From Deltaproteobacteria bacterium (GTDB lineage: Bacteria; Desulfobacterota; Desulfarculia; Desulfarculales; Desulfarculaceae), in the NCBI GenBank assembly GCA_020444165.1, contig JAHLLK010000024.1, forward strand, positions 8,248 to 72,247: 64,000 nucleotides of DNA. The letters run 5' to 3'. A program made the position numbers and the translations under genes. Below are positions 50,682 through 58,653 of this stretch, in pieces; position 1 is the stretch's first letter, and every line of letters starts with the position of its first letter. Below the pieces are notes generated by a model. That model worked only from the letters and a program-made list of their open reading frames with translations, was not told the origin of the DNA and ran no database searches.

Positions 50682-51028
50682 CAACTCCTTGCCTGCAAGA
50701 ACCTGAACACCGCCTCCGCCTGCACCAGGTGCCCCGGCGCGCAGTGCCGGCACAGGCCGCCCGGGGCCGCCGGGCAGCGGGAGCAGGCCGCCTCCCGGAT
50801 CACCTGTTCCAGCTCCGCCAGGCTCGGTGTGGAGCCGGTTTCCGACTCCGGCCGCCGTTCCAGGGCCTCCACGATCCGGCCCAGCTGCCTCCCCACATCT
50901 CCTTGGTATTTGCCGGCGAGCACCTGATACACCGTGGTTCGGTTCAGACCTGGGGTGGCTCGGCAGAAGGCATACACGCTGCCGTATCTCTGCCGTATCG
51001 CGGCCGATACCTTGTCCAGCTCGCTCAC
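50681..51028 (-). CDS. Small HTH protein with Cys cluster
   Basis: A 115-residue protein starting at GTG, overlapping the GemA gene by GTGA. VSAAIRQRYGSVYAFCRATPGLNRTTVYQVL is a helix-turn-helix-like N-terminus; CSRCPAAPGGLCRHC near the end may bind zinc. It is coupled to gemA and mor and so is probably a regulator. Family not recognised. Confidence 0.65.
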   Translation of the reverse strand: MSELDKVSAAIRQRYGSVYAFCRATPGLNRTTVYQVLAGKYQGDVGRQLGRIVEALERRPESETGSTPSLAELEQVIREAACSRCPAAPGGLCRHCAPGHLVQAEAVFRFLQARS

Positions 51029-51483
51029 CACGGCTTGGGGTCCATCCCCGCCTTCCGGCAGCGGACCACCAGGTCCTTGGCCAGGGTTTGCAGGTGCTCC
51101 TGGTCCCGCAGCCAGATGAACTTCTCCACCCCGAACTGCTTTTTGACCCGGGCGTCCAGGCCGCCCATGGCGTAGCCCAGCTTGTTCCAGAGGCCCGCGA
51201 TGTAGCGCAGTTGGGCCGCGTTGGGCCCGTCCGGGATCTCGTAGTAGTCCTTCGCGGCCCGGCCCGGGGCCGGCCGCCGCTGGGCCTTGCGCCCCGGCGC
51301 GGCCTTGAACCGCACCCCCTGTTTGCCCAGGTAGGCCACGAACTCCGCCAGTTGCCCGTCGGTCAAAAGGGACGCGCTGGCCTCGCCGTAGCGGCCCTGC
51401 AATATCTGGCGGTACATGTCCTCTTCCCAGCCCAGCGCCTTGATGCCGATGTGCACCTTGGCCAACAGCGATTTGCGGCTCAT
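51025..51483 (-). CDS. gemA: GemA-like regulator (Mu gp16, DUF1018)
   Basis: A 152-residue protein. LAKVHIGIKALGWEEDMYRQILQGRYGEASASLLTDGQLAEFVAYL is the hallmark of DUF1018/GemA, and the second half has AAQLRYIAGLWNKLGYAM. In Mu, GemA affects host gene expression and DNA relaxation during early growth. It lies in the usual place between Gam and Mor. Confidence 0.85.
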   Translation of the reverse strand: MSRKSLLAKVHIGIKALGWEEDMYRQILQGRYGEASASLLTDGQLAEFVAYLGKQGVRFKAAPGRKAQRRPAPGRAAKDYYEIPDGPNAAQLRYIAGLWNKLGYAMGGLDARVKKQFGVEKFIWLRDQEHLQTLAKDLVVRCRKAGMDPKPW

Positions 51484-51558
51484 GCTCCCATCCCCGGCTG
51501 CTCATCAGACCCGGGCCGCCACGCCCGGATGACCGGCCCCGGCGGGGCCGGTTTCGCT

Positions 51559-51840
51559 TCACTTCCCGTTGACGCCTTCCTTCAGGGCCTTGGCCGGTTT
51601 GAACTTCACGGCCCGCCGGTCCGGCAACACCACCGGCTCGCCGGTCTTGGGGTTCCGGCACATGCGCTGCTTGCGGCCCACCGCTTCGAACACGCCGAAC
51701 CCTTTGACGGCCACCTTCTTACCGCTGACCAGGGCCCCGGTGATTCCCTCCAGCACCCCGTTCACCGCCCGTTCGGCATCGGCCGCGGTTAGGCCGGGCA
51801 CCGCCTCCTTCACCGTCATCACCAATTCCGTCTTGTTCAT
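51559..51840 (-). CDS. HU-family DNA-bending protein
   Basis: A 93-residue protein from MNKTELV at 51840, with GGAGG upstream; an in-frame ATG at 51879 is less likely. NGVLEGITGALVSGKKVAVKGFGVFE and CRNPKTGEPVVLPDRRAVKFKPAKALKEGVN match HU/IHF. Mu transposition needs HU and IHF from the host, so a phage copy fits. It follows the Gam gene. Confidence 0.93.
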   Translation of the reverse strand: MNKTELVMTVKEAVPGLTAADAERAVNGVLEGITGALVSGKKVAVKGFGVFEAVGRKQRMCRNPKTGEPVVLPDRRAVKFKPAKALKEGVNGK

Positions 51841-51866
51841 GCTTGCTACCTCCTTCCTAGCCTTCG

Positions 51867-52370
51867 TTATTCCAGGCACTCCGCCTTGATTTCGATGTAG
51901 AACACGTCCTCGGACTTCCGGGTGAGCCCCACGCTCTCCAGGCGTTCCTGGGGCCAGTCTTCCATGGCTTCCTTGTTCACGGCCTCGGTGGTCTTGATGG
52001 CTTCCGTAAATTTAAATTCCTTCAGCTTTCCCAGAACCTGGGCCAGTTTGACCTTGGGCAGGGTCAAGAGCTTGGTGGACTTCCGGAAGCCAATGGTCCC
52101 AAAAGCGGTCTCCACGCTTCTCTTTTTTACGAAGAACTCCGCCTTGTTGAGCTGACCGAACACCGCCAGGGCCGTTTCGAGGGTCTTCTTGCGAGCTTCC
52201 AGCGGTGCTACCGTGCCCAGGGCCACCGCCTTGGCCTGGTCGATGGCCTCGTTCATCTCGGACTCGGCCGCCCCGATGCTGCGGGCCAGCCCGGCCAGTT
52301 CGGCCATGACCGCCTCGGCCTGGGCCAGGTCCCCGATCACCAGGGCCGTGGGCTTGCTCCGCTTGGCCAT
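51867..52370 (-). CDS. gam: Gam-like host-nuclease inhibitor
   Basis: A 167-residue protein matching Mu Gam: AEAVMAELAGLARSIGAAESEMNEAIDQAKAVA, then TLETALAVFGQLNKAEFF and TAFGTIGFRKSTKLL. Mu Gam (Ku-like) coats linear DNA ends and blocks RecBCD. It is after the two small early genes, as in Mu. Confidence 0.9.
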   Translation of the reverse strand: MAKRSKPTALVIGDLAQAEAVMAELAGLARSIGAAESEMNEAIDQAKAVALGTVAPLEARKKTLETALAVFGQLNKAEFFVKKRSVETAFGTIGFRKSTKLLTLPKVKLAQVLGKLKEFKFTEAIKTTEAVNKEAMEDWPQERLESVGLTRKSEDVFYIEIKAECLE

Positions 52371-52555
52371 CAGTCCGCCTCCACCACCGGCACGGCGACG
52401 CAGGCCACCGCCTCCAGTTCCGCCACTCGTTCCGCATCGGCCAGGATGCCGTTCACCATACGGATGGCATGCTCCAATACCGGGGTGTCCAGGCGCTCGG
52501 CCAACACGGCCTTAAGCTCCACAGCCCTTCGCTTGATCTTTGCGGAGATCGTCAT
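52370..52555 (-). CDS. Small early phage protein
   Basis: A 61-residue helical protein (ISAKIKRRAVELKAVLAERL; MVNGILADAERVAELEAVA), overlapping the preceding gene by 44 bp and touching the Gam start by one base. Close packing supports it as real. No family recognised. Confidence 0.55.
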   Translation of the reverse strand: MTISAKIKRRAVELKAVLAERLDTPVLEHAIRMVNGILADAERVAELEAVACVAVPVVEAD

Positions 52556-53168
52556 CGTTCTCCCCTTTCTCCGGTCTGCTGAACCGGCTTGTTAACTGTT
52601 GGCAATTTATAAGTATTTTAGCCCGGATGTGCGGCCGGCTCGGGTCTGCCACCATCATCAGGCGGACGAGCCGGCAGGCCGCGCCGCGCTCGGCTTCAAA
52701 GGGGTCCGTCTTGGCCGGCGGGAACGGCGTGGTCTGGCGATTCCGGGCCTTGCTGGTGGTGCGCCACAGCCGGGTGTTGCCCTCACGGCCGTGGGGGGCG
52801 ATGTAGCCTTGATCTTCCAGCCAGCCGCAATACCGCCGTACAACCGTATAGCAAACCCTGGTCACCTGGGCGAGGTCCTGGTAGGTCCAGCCCGGGCGCT
52901 GGGCCCGGATCGCCCGCCACACCCGCTGGTAGCTCTCGCCTTGCTTCACCGGCATGCCCTCGGGGTTGTAGCGGTAGACCCCGGGCCGCAATCGTTCCAG
53001 CTCGCCCCGCCGCACCAGGTCCTGGCAGCGGGTGCGGATTCGCGCCTTCTGGGGTTCCTCCACCGCGCCCATGGCCAGGTACAGCTGGGCGTGGCTCACC
53101 GTGGTCTTGGCGTCCGGGCAGAGCCCCACCAAAGCCCGGCGTAAACGGTCGGTCTCTGGCGTGCTCAT
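52512..53168 (-). CDS. Early phage protein with winged-helix-like regions
   Basis: A 218-residue protein. RALVGLCPDAKTTVSHAQLYLAMGAVEE and RTRCQDLVRRGELERLRPGVYRY form one winged-helix-like unit; WTYQDLAQVTRVCYTVVRRYCGWLEDQGYI forms a second one. It overlaps MuB by ATGA. It probably regulates or assists replication, but no named family is recognised. Confidence 0.68.
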   Translation of the reverse strand: MSTPETDRLRRALVGLCPDAKTTVSHAQLYLAMGAVEEPQKARIRTRCQDLVRRGELERLRPGVYRYNPEGMPVKQGESYQRVWRAIRAQRPGWTYQDLAQVTRVCYTVVRRYCGWLEDQGYIAPHGREGNTRLWRTTSKARNRQTTPFPPAKTDPFEAERGAACRLVRLMMVADPSRPHIRAKILINCQQLTSRFSRPEKGENDDDLRKDQAKGCGA

Positions 53169-53863
53169 GCTGCCTTCGCCTCCAGTCGAGTGGTCATCTC
53201 CGCGTCCACCAGGTCGGTTTCCGCCGCTCGGCTCATCTGTTCCAAGCTCAAAAGCAGGTTGTGCGCCTTGCGGAAATTGCCCTTGGACATCCGGTGCACC
53301 GCCGCGCAGGCCTCCGAGGTCAGTTGCAGCCCGGCCGCCTCCATGGCGTAGAGGGTGATGTCCCGGGGGCTGATGGGCTGGAACTGGATGCGGTGCTCCG
53401 GCGGGATCCGGTCATCGATGCGGCTCCGGGCCGCCACCCGGGACAGCAGGGCCTGCTCGCCGATCAGCATGATCGGGCAGCCGGTTTCGTCGTGGATGTC
53501 CCGCAGGTCTTCGATCCGCCGCACGTCCAGCCGGTCCGCCTCATCCACATAGATGGTGCGCGGCTCCCGCCCCAGGGCTTCGATGGCGGCCACCTTGCAG
53601 CGGTTGGCCCCGTGCGGCCGCCCGCCGGTCACCTCGAAGCACACCGCCTGCAAGAACGCATGCTGGCTCCAGCCTTCCCACACCCGTAGGTAGCAGCCCC
53701 CGCCCTCGGCGTAGGCGTTCATGGCCGCCAGGGTCTTGCCCCGCCCGGCCTCGCCAAAGGCCAGCAGCATGCCCGGCCGGCCGTGCTCGGTGTCCCGGGC
53801 CATTTGCACCGCCCGCTGGAACCGCGAAACATTGTCCGTCGTGATGAAAACCCCTTTTTTCAA
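53165..53863 (-). CDS. MuB-like transposition ATPase
   Basis: A 232-residue AAA+ ATPase. LLAFGEAGRGKTLAAMNAYA is Walker A, RTIYVDEADRLD Walker B, IMLIGEQALLSRVAARSRIDDRI the sensor and arginine region. MuB delivers target DNA to the MuA transpososome. It overlaps MuA by ATGA. Shorter than Mu MuB (312), lacking its N-terminal HTH, as in several Mu relatives. Confidence 0.9.
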   Translation of the reverse strand: MKKGVFITTDNVSRFQRAVQMARDTEHGRPGMLLAFGEAGRGKTLAAMNAYAEGGGCYLRVWEGWSQHAFLQAVCFEVTGGRPHGANRCKVAAIEALGREPRTIYVDEADRLDVRRIEDLRDIHDETGCPIMLIGEQALLSRVAARSRIDDRIPPEHRIQFQPISPRDITLYAMEAAGLQLTSEACAAVHRMSKGNFRKAHNLLLSLEQMSRAAETDLVDAEMTTRLEAKAA

Positions 53864-56073
53864 ACCCCTGCCTCCTGTCTCGTTTCCATCTCCGCCAGCC
53901 TGCGGAGCTGGTCGAAGCGCCGCCGGACAACCGGGTATTCCCGGCTGGCCTCGTAGGCCGCCATGAACGCCGTGTCCTCCGGCAACAGTTGGATTTTTTG
54001 GAACATCTTTAGGTCGAAAAGGTGGTCGTACCGGTCATACTCGTTGGCGAAGCGGGGTCGCTCGTAGGGCGGGGCCGCGTTCTTCCGGGCCTCCCAGGCC
54101 GCCCGCGCCTCCTCGATCTCCTTCAGGTCCGCCGCGCTCAAGGTGGCCGGGGCCTCCGGCTCCCGGCTCCGGGCCGGCTCCGGCAGGGCCAGGAGCTTGC
54201 GTTCCCGGGGCTGCTGCATCCACGGCAGGGCTGCCACCGCCTCATCCGGCGCGCCGGTTTCCCGGGCCAGTTGCAGGGTCCGTTTCTTCAGCCGGGCCGC
54301 GCGCCGGTTGGCTTCCTTCACCTGCTCCAGGCTGGCTTCGCCGGACTCCAGGGCCCGGGCCACCGGGGGCAGCGCCGCCACCGCCCGGGCCGTGCACAGG
54401 TAGGCCCCGTCGGCCGTGTGGACGCGCACCTGGGTCAGGTCCGCCCAGTCGTAATAGGCCGTAATCGCCTGATCCAGGGCGAAAAGCTCGTCGGCCTCGT
54501 AGTCGATGCCGTTCAGCCGCACCCGGCAGCGGGAGGCCTTGACCTCTTTCCGCCACATGAACTCCCAATCCAGGCTGGCCAAGTCCACCCCCGGCCCCCG
54601 CCCCGCCGCGAACACGTCCACCGGCCGGGCCCCGTCCAGGCCCCGGTGGGGCTGCTGGCTGTACCAGCCCACGTAATCCGCGAATATCTGGACGGTTTCC
54701 TGGATGGTGGGCACCCAGTCATTGTGCCGCGCCTGGTGGAACTTCTCATTGCGGGCCAAATAGGCCGGCTTGTCCGCTATGGACGCCCCCCGGAAGCTGG
54801 GCAACAGCCGCGCGCATTGCTCGCCAAAGGTCCGGAAGAACCGCTCCACGATCTTGGTGCGGGCTTGGTAGGGCCGCGAGTGCTGCACTTCGATGCCCAG
54901 GCGGCCGTACAGCCCCGTGGTCTGGGCGTCCCAGTCCGCCTCGCTGACCCCCTTGAAATACTTGGCGCGGAAGGCCCGGCCGTTGTCGATGTAGGCCACC
55001 TTGGGGATCTTCCCCAGGTTCCGGATGGCCATGCGGAGCGCGGCGGCGATGGCCACCGTCGTTTCGGTGGGCATCACTTCCCAGCCCACCGGCATCCGGC
55101 TGGCCCAGTCGAACCACACGATCAGGGTCAGCCGCGCCGGCCGGCCCGTCAGGGGGTTGATGCTGTCGAAGTTGAGGTCATGGCCGTCCGCGAACAGGAC
55201 GTCGCCCACCGCGAGCTGGCTGGTGTCCCGGGTGATGTAGGGCCCCACCTTGTCCGCCAGGGCCTTCTCGCCCTCCCGGCTCAGGACCACGTGGTCCAGG
55301 TGGTTGGCCCGGTAATGGGCCGCGAAGCGCTCCACCGTCCGGCGGCTGGGGCTGGGCAGGCCCCGCTTGGCCAGGGCCGCGCTCATGGCCCGGTAGGCCA
55401 GGGCGATGCTGGGCCGGTTCTCCGTCAGGTAGAACCCCAGGAATATCTCCCGGGCCTCGGGCAGCATGGTGCAGCCGGGCGTCCGCGCCGGCCCGCCCCG
55501 CCCCCGCATGTCGCACAGAGCCTTCCAGTCCTGGCCGGCGTCGCGGAACTGCTTGTCCCAGTGGAGGATGGTCCTTAACGACACCTCCCCCAGGGCGTCC
55601 AGGGCGTCCCGGCTCACCCGTCCCGCCGCGAAATCCTTGACGAACTTGGCCCCCGCCGCCTTCACGGTCTGGCCCTTGGCCAGGGCCGCCTCCCGCCGCT
55701 CCATCCACCGGCGGAGCACCAGGTAGCGGAGCTTGCCCGTGGCGGCCAGGGCCTCCGGCAGCGCCCGCCCCGGCTGCCCCGAGGCCTCGGCCAGGGCCGT
55801 GCCGGGTTGTGCGGCCTCTTCCCGGGCCTGCTCCTCCGCCTCTTCCCGCCGGCGTTTCGCCTCGTAGAGCAGCAGGGTCCGTTGGATGTAGTCGGGGGTG
55901 TCGAACAGCCTGAACGTGCGGTATTTGCCGCCGTTTCCTTCTTCTTCGGTGTAGGGCCAGGCTTCGGCGTCGGTCTTGCGTCTTACAGAATACTTGGCAA
56001 TGCCAAGTATTTCTGACAGTTCGGTTACCGTGTAGGTTGGTCCGGCGTCGCTGATGGCTGAGTCCCTTTGCAT
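53860..56073 (-). CDS. MuA-like DDE transposase
   Basis: A 737-residue transposase from the ATG at 56073 with GGAGG 9 nt upstream; an ATG at 56094 would overlap the previous gene. The N-terminus has a MerR-like HTH (YTVTELSEILGIAKYSVRRK). The DDE core shows Asp in VGDVLFADGHDLNF, Asp in VAYIDNGRAF and Glu in TKIVERFFRTFGEQ. After it come a beta-barrel domain and a basic helical C-terminus for MuB contact. It acts on the 22-bp end repeats. Confidence 0.95.
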   Translation of the reverse strand: MQRDSAISDAGPTYTVTELSEILGIAKYSVRRKTDAEAWPYTEEEGNGGKYRTFRLFDTPDYIQRTLLLYEAKRRREEAEEQAREEAAQPGTALAEASGQPGRALPEALAATGKLRYLVLRRWMERREAALAKGQTVKAAGAKFVKDFAAGRVSRDALDALGEVSLRTILHWDKQFRDAGQDWKALCDMRGRGGPARTPGCTMLPEAREIFLGFYLTENRPSIALAYRAMSAALAKRGLPSPSRRTVERFAAHYRANHLDHVVLSREGEKALADKVGPYITRDTSQLAVGDVLFADGHDLNFDSINPLTGRPARLTLIVWFDWASRMPVGWEVMPTETTVAIAAALRMAIRNLGKIPKVAYIDNGRAFRAKYFKGVSEADWDAQTTGLYGRLGIEVQHSRPYQARTKIVERFFRTFGEQCARLLPSFRGASIADKPAYLARNEKFHQARHNDWVPTIQETVQIFADYVGWYSQQPHRGLDGARPVDVFAAGRGPGVDLASLDWEFMWRKEVKASRCRVRLNGIDYEADELFALDQAITAYYDWADLTQVRVHTADGAYLCTARAVAALPPVARALESGEASLEQVKEANRRAARLKKRTLQLARETGAPDEAVAALPWMQQPRERKLLALPEPARSREPEAPATLSAADLKEIEEARAAWEARKNAAPPYERPRFANEYDRYDHLFDLKMFQKIQLLPEDTAFMAAYEASREYPVVRRRFDQLRRLAEMETRQEAGV

Positions 56074-56074
56074 C

Positions 56075-56329
56075 TCAGCAGGCCTCCGACTCATTCAGCG
56101 GCACCGTGTCGAGAAAGCGCGCCAGCTTTAGGGCGGCCTCATAAGCCGCATCATCGGCCAGGCCATCCTCCCTCACCTTTTCATAAATCGTGGCGACCCC
56201 ACTGCAACGCTTTATCAAGGCTTCGTCCGAAACGGTGTCCTGTAACGTGCAGCCGAGCTTGGCCTTTTCCGTCGCCGCGATGACAATCGCCAGCAGCCCT
56301 ACGTCAACCCTGAACTCCCTAACGCTCAT
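56075..56329 (-). CDS. Small early phage protein
   Basis: An 84-residue acidic protein (VGLLAIVIAATEKAKLGCTL; AAYEAALKLARFLDTV). It overlaps its upstream neighbour by ATGA and ends 1 bp before the MuA start. Its helix pattern is like small early proteins of Mu relatives. No function assigned. Confidence 0.6.
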   Translation of the reverse strand: MSVREFRVDVGLLAIVIAATEKAKLGCTLQDTVSDEALIKRCSGVATIYEKVREDGLADDAAYEAALKLARFLDTVPLNESEAC

Positions 56330-56742
56330 GCCAAATCCTCCAGGGCTTCCAGTGCGTTGCGGCGCTTGCGCGCCACCTGCTTGGCCTCCACCTGGGCCTC
56401 GCCCAATAGCATCAGCTGCCGCTCCCGCTCCCCGGCCACGAAGGCCCCCAGGGGCGCGGCCAGCACGCTCAAGGGCTCACTGGTGTCCAGCACCCGGCAA
56501 AAAACCGGCAGCGCCGGCAGGGGGATCACGTGCCCCTGCGACGGCGCCACCCACTTTTCCAAACTGTTGATGGTGACCCGGAGGCCGAGCCCCTCCGCTT
56601 CCAGCGTGCGGTTCATGGCGTCCACCACCTGCTCCCGGCTGAGCCGGGACTCCCGCAGGGCGGCGGCCATCACCCGCTTCAGGCGCGGAACCACGTCCAG
56701 GCTCGGCCCGAAAAGGGGTATCTGCGCCGCCCGCTCTGCCAT
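56326..56742 (-). CDS. Early phage protein of unknown function
   Basis: A 138-residue helical protein. RLKRVMAAALRESRLSREQVVDAMNRTLE followed by VTINSLEKWV looks like an N-terminal HTH-type DNA-binding part; the rest (GERERQLMLLGEAQVEAKQVARKRR) is a charged helix. TGATG couples it to the Ner-like gene. May regulate early genes. Confidence 0.62.
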   Translation of the reverse strand: MAERAAQIPLFGPSLDVVPRLKRVMAAALRESRLSREQVVDAMNRTLEAEGLGLRVTINSLEKWVAPSQGHVIPLPALPVFCRVLDTSEPLSVLAAPLGAFVAGERERQLMLLGEAQVEAKQVARKRRNALEALEDLA

Positions 56743-57038
56743 CAGGCCCGGCCTCCGGCCGCCTTCCGTGGCGGAACTTCACTCGCCATCTGCGTTGACT
56801 GGTAAGGCTTTTGGGGGTTATTCTCGTTTGCATAGGGGGAGCGGCCGGGGGCCAGTTCCTCAACGGCCACTCCCAGAACCTGGGCCACCAAGGCCGGGAT
56901 GCGCGGGTCGGGGGTTTTGGTCTGGCCGTTGATCCAGCGGCCCACCGTAGCGGAATGAACCCCCAAGGTTGCGGCCAGTTCTATGGCCAGCACCCTCCGG
57001 CGCCTCAACTCTGCCCAAATGTCATCGGTTCCCAGCAC
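56742..57038 (-). CDS. Ner/Cro-like HTH regulator
   Basis: A 98-residue protein starting at GTG with GGGAGG 8 nt upstream. IWAELRRRRVLAIELAATLGVHSATVGRWINGQTKTPDPRI is an XRE-type HTH. It is the first early gene, divergent from the repressor, the position of Mu ner, which turns down the early and repressor promoters during lytic growth. Confidence 0.8.
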   Translation of the reverse strand: MLGTDDIWAELRRRRVLAIELAATLGVHSATVGRWINGQTKTPDPRIPALVAQVLGVAVEELAPGRSPYANENNPQKPYQSTQMASEVPPRKAAGGRA

Positions 57039-57061
57039 TGGTGCGCCCTCCCGCGCAAGTG

Positions 57062-57127
57062 GTTTGCAATCCTATTTTTATAAAAAGATGCAAATCAGGT
57101 CAACCACTTTTTGCAAAGTTTTATAAA
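57062..57127. promoter_or_regulatory. Divergent early-promoter/operator region
   Basis: On the minus strand TTGACC (57103-57098), a ~17-bp spacer and an AT-rich TATAAAAA box form the early promoter. ACTTTTTGCAAAGT (57106-57119), a dyad with ACTTT/AAAGT arms, lies beside the -35 and before the repressor start. TTTGCA (57063) and TGCAAA (57089) form a second dyad. These are likely operators. Confidence 0.65.
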
Positions 57128-57886
57128 ATGCCTATAAAAACAGGCTCCGTACCGCCCGCCGTTGGTGAGCGCCTGAAAATTTGGCGAGATACTATGGGGT
57201 TATCGCAGGGGGAGGTGGCTGAACTGTTGGGGGTGTCCCAGGCATCCCTTTCCCGGATGGAGCGGGGGCTTGGGCCTGTTTCCGCAGATGTGATTTACAA
57301 CTTTGCATGCAAGTTCCCGGAAGTGGACTTGCGAGAGATCCTCTGTGGGGTTCCGACCGCTTCTAGCCCAGACGCAATTAGCGTAGCGGCCAATGTTCGC
57401 CCAATTATCAGAGCGCTTGGGGCTCCCATTTCAGATTTGCCCCCCGATGGCCTTGCCGATGACTATCTGGCTGTGCCCCTGGTGGATGGGCGCATCGCGG
57501 CGGGGGCGGGCGGGGTTGTCTGGGACGAGGTGGCCTCGTTGGTTTGGGTCTACCGGCCCGAGATCGGTAGGCGTTTCAACCTGGTGGCTGTCAGGGTCAT
57601 GGGGGATTCCATGCACCCCACCATTCCGGATAAAGCCATTGTCATTATTGATAAGGATGATCGCCTGGCCAATGGTATGCGGCGTGCTGTCTGGGCCGTT
57701 CGGACCGGGCCGGAAGGCGATGTTGCCATCAAACGAATCTTGAAGGCCAAAACCGGGAAGGCTTCAGATCCTCCGGTACTGTTCCTGATGAGCGACAACC
57801 CGGATTCCCCTCCCTTCGTGGCCTGGACTTCGGCGACTGACGAGCTGGTTTTGGGGCGCGTCGTCTGGATGTGGCGCTCGCTCTGA
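57128..57886 (+). CDS. LexA/CI-type cleavable prophage repressor
   Basis: A 252-residue repressor from the ATG at 57128; an upstream frame extension crosses the operators and is rejected. N-terminal XRE HTH (VGERLKIWRDTMGLSQGEVAELLGVSQASLSRMERG). C-terminal S24 peptidase: AAGAGGVVW with an Ala-Gly cleavage site, VRVMGDSMHPTI with the nucleophile Ser, and GDVAIKRI with the general-base Lys. Self-cleavage in the SOS response would induce the phage. Mu's own c repressor lacks this peptidase, so induction here is more lambda-like. Confidence 0.9.
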   Translation: MPIKTGSVPPAVGERLKIWRDTMGLSQGEVAELLGVSQASLSRMERGLGPVSADVIYNFACKFPEVDLREILCGVPTASSPDAISVAANVRPIIRALGAPISDLPPDGLADDYLAVPLVDGRIAAGAGGVVWDEVASLVWVYRPEIGRRFNLVAVRVMGDSMHPTIPDKAIVIIDKDDRLANGMRRAVWAVRTGPEGDVAIKRILKAKTGKASDPPVLFLMSDNPDSPPFVAWTSATDELVLGRVVWMWRSL

Positions 57887-58224
57887 TTTTAAGTATTTGT
57901 TAAACACCCACAACTAAGTAGGGTGCTACCTTGCCCACCGTTTCACGGTACGAATTGAACTAGTTACGCGCGGCCTTGAGCTGTATCTCAATAAAATAAC
58001 TATTTATTACAAAGGTGGCACACCACTTTTTGAAAAGTTTGCTAAATGTGCCACCTTTGGTTCGGCCCGTGGTGGTTTCGTAAAATACTTATAGATTTTA
58101 TTACAAGTAGTTAGCCCAGAAACGCTGGTCGAGATCATTCGGAATCGCGCGCGGCGTTCGCCCCGGCTGGCTGCGGCCCGTGCAGCACCTTTTGCCCGCA
58201 ATAAATGTAATATAATCAGCGCAG
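57887..58224. promoter_or_regulatory. Left-end noncoding region with repressor-type dyads
   Basis: No gene. AAAGGTGGCACA (58011-58022) and TGTGCCACCTTT (58047-58058) form a perfect 12-bp inverted repeat. Between them lies ACTTTTTGAAAAGT (58025-58038), almost the same as the operator at 57106-57119; the surrounding 24 bases match in 21. The region is AT-rich and probably holds an operator or transposition-enhancer site. Confidence 0.55.
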
Positions 58225-58248
58225 TGCAAGTTCCGCCGTCGCACGGTT
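58225..58248. repeat. Prophage left terminus and target-site duplication
   Basis: TGCAAGTTCCGCCGTCGCA ends the element at 58243 and, with the next two bases, is a 21-bp exact inverted match to 13790-13810. CGGTT at 58244-58248 repeats the bases at 13761-13765. Confidence 0.8.
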
Positions 58249-58501
58249 GGTGTTTTCAGCGTTTCACGGCGAGTTTTTGGGCGATTTATGCGCGCCCAAA
58301 TCTGGGATTGCCCCCCCTAAGCCCTTGATAGTCCGGCCCTAGTCCTGTTTCGGTCCTGCTTTGGTCCCACAATTTACTGGTTTCATGGGCAGTGCAGCTT
58401 CCCCCGTCGCCCTACAGCGGTTCAAGTGGGACCCTTTCGCTCGGCCTACCTTCACCTTGGGAAAGCGGAAAGCGGCCGGAAAGGCAACCTCGGCCCCCTA
58501 T

Positions 58502-58569
58502 GGACACAATGGACAGAATGGACAGAATTCCCGGGAGGCGGCTTTCGGTCCATTCTGTCCATTGTGTCC
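58502..58569. repeat. 22-bp perfect inverted repeat
   Basis: GGACACAATGGACAGAATGG plus AC (58502-58523) is repeated exactly inverted at 58548-58569 around 24 bp. It contains iterated TGGACA units. It lies in a 405-bp stretch without a convincing gene (58249-58653). Confidence 0.8.
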
Positions 58570-58599
58570 CAAGCGGTCAGAGATCGCGCCAAGGTGGGG

Positions 58600-58641
58600 C
58601 AGACAGCCTGCGGGGTTCCACAGACACCCGCAGGCTGTCTG
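58600..58641 (-). terminator. 15-bp perfect hairpin next to the DUF3987 remnant
   Basis: CAGACAGCCTGCGGG pairs with CCCGCAGGCTGTCTG around a 12-nt loop. It lies just past the 3' end of the DUF3987 fragment and may be its terminator, though no long T-run follows. Confidence 0.55.
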
Positions 58642-58653
58642 GTTACCTTGCCC

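Larger units (their letters stand above)
13765..58243 (-). mobile_element. Mu-like transposable prophage, apparently complete (~44.5 kb)
   Basis: The element has inverted terminal repeats, a short target duplication, and a full Mu-type gene set: repressor, Ner, MuA, MuB, Gam, GemA, Mor, terminase, portal, MuF, protease/scaffold, capsid, contractile tail, baseplate, fibres and lysis. The genetic left end is at 58,243, so most genes read on the minus strand; a packaging/head block is inverted. I see no frameshift or stop in the essential genes. Confidence 0.92.
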
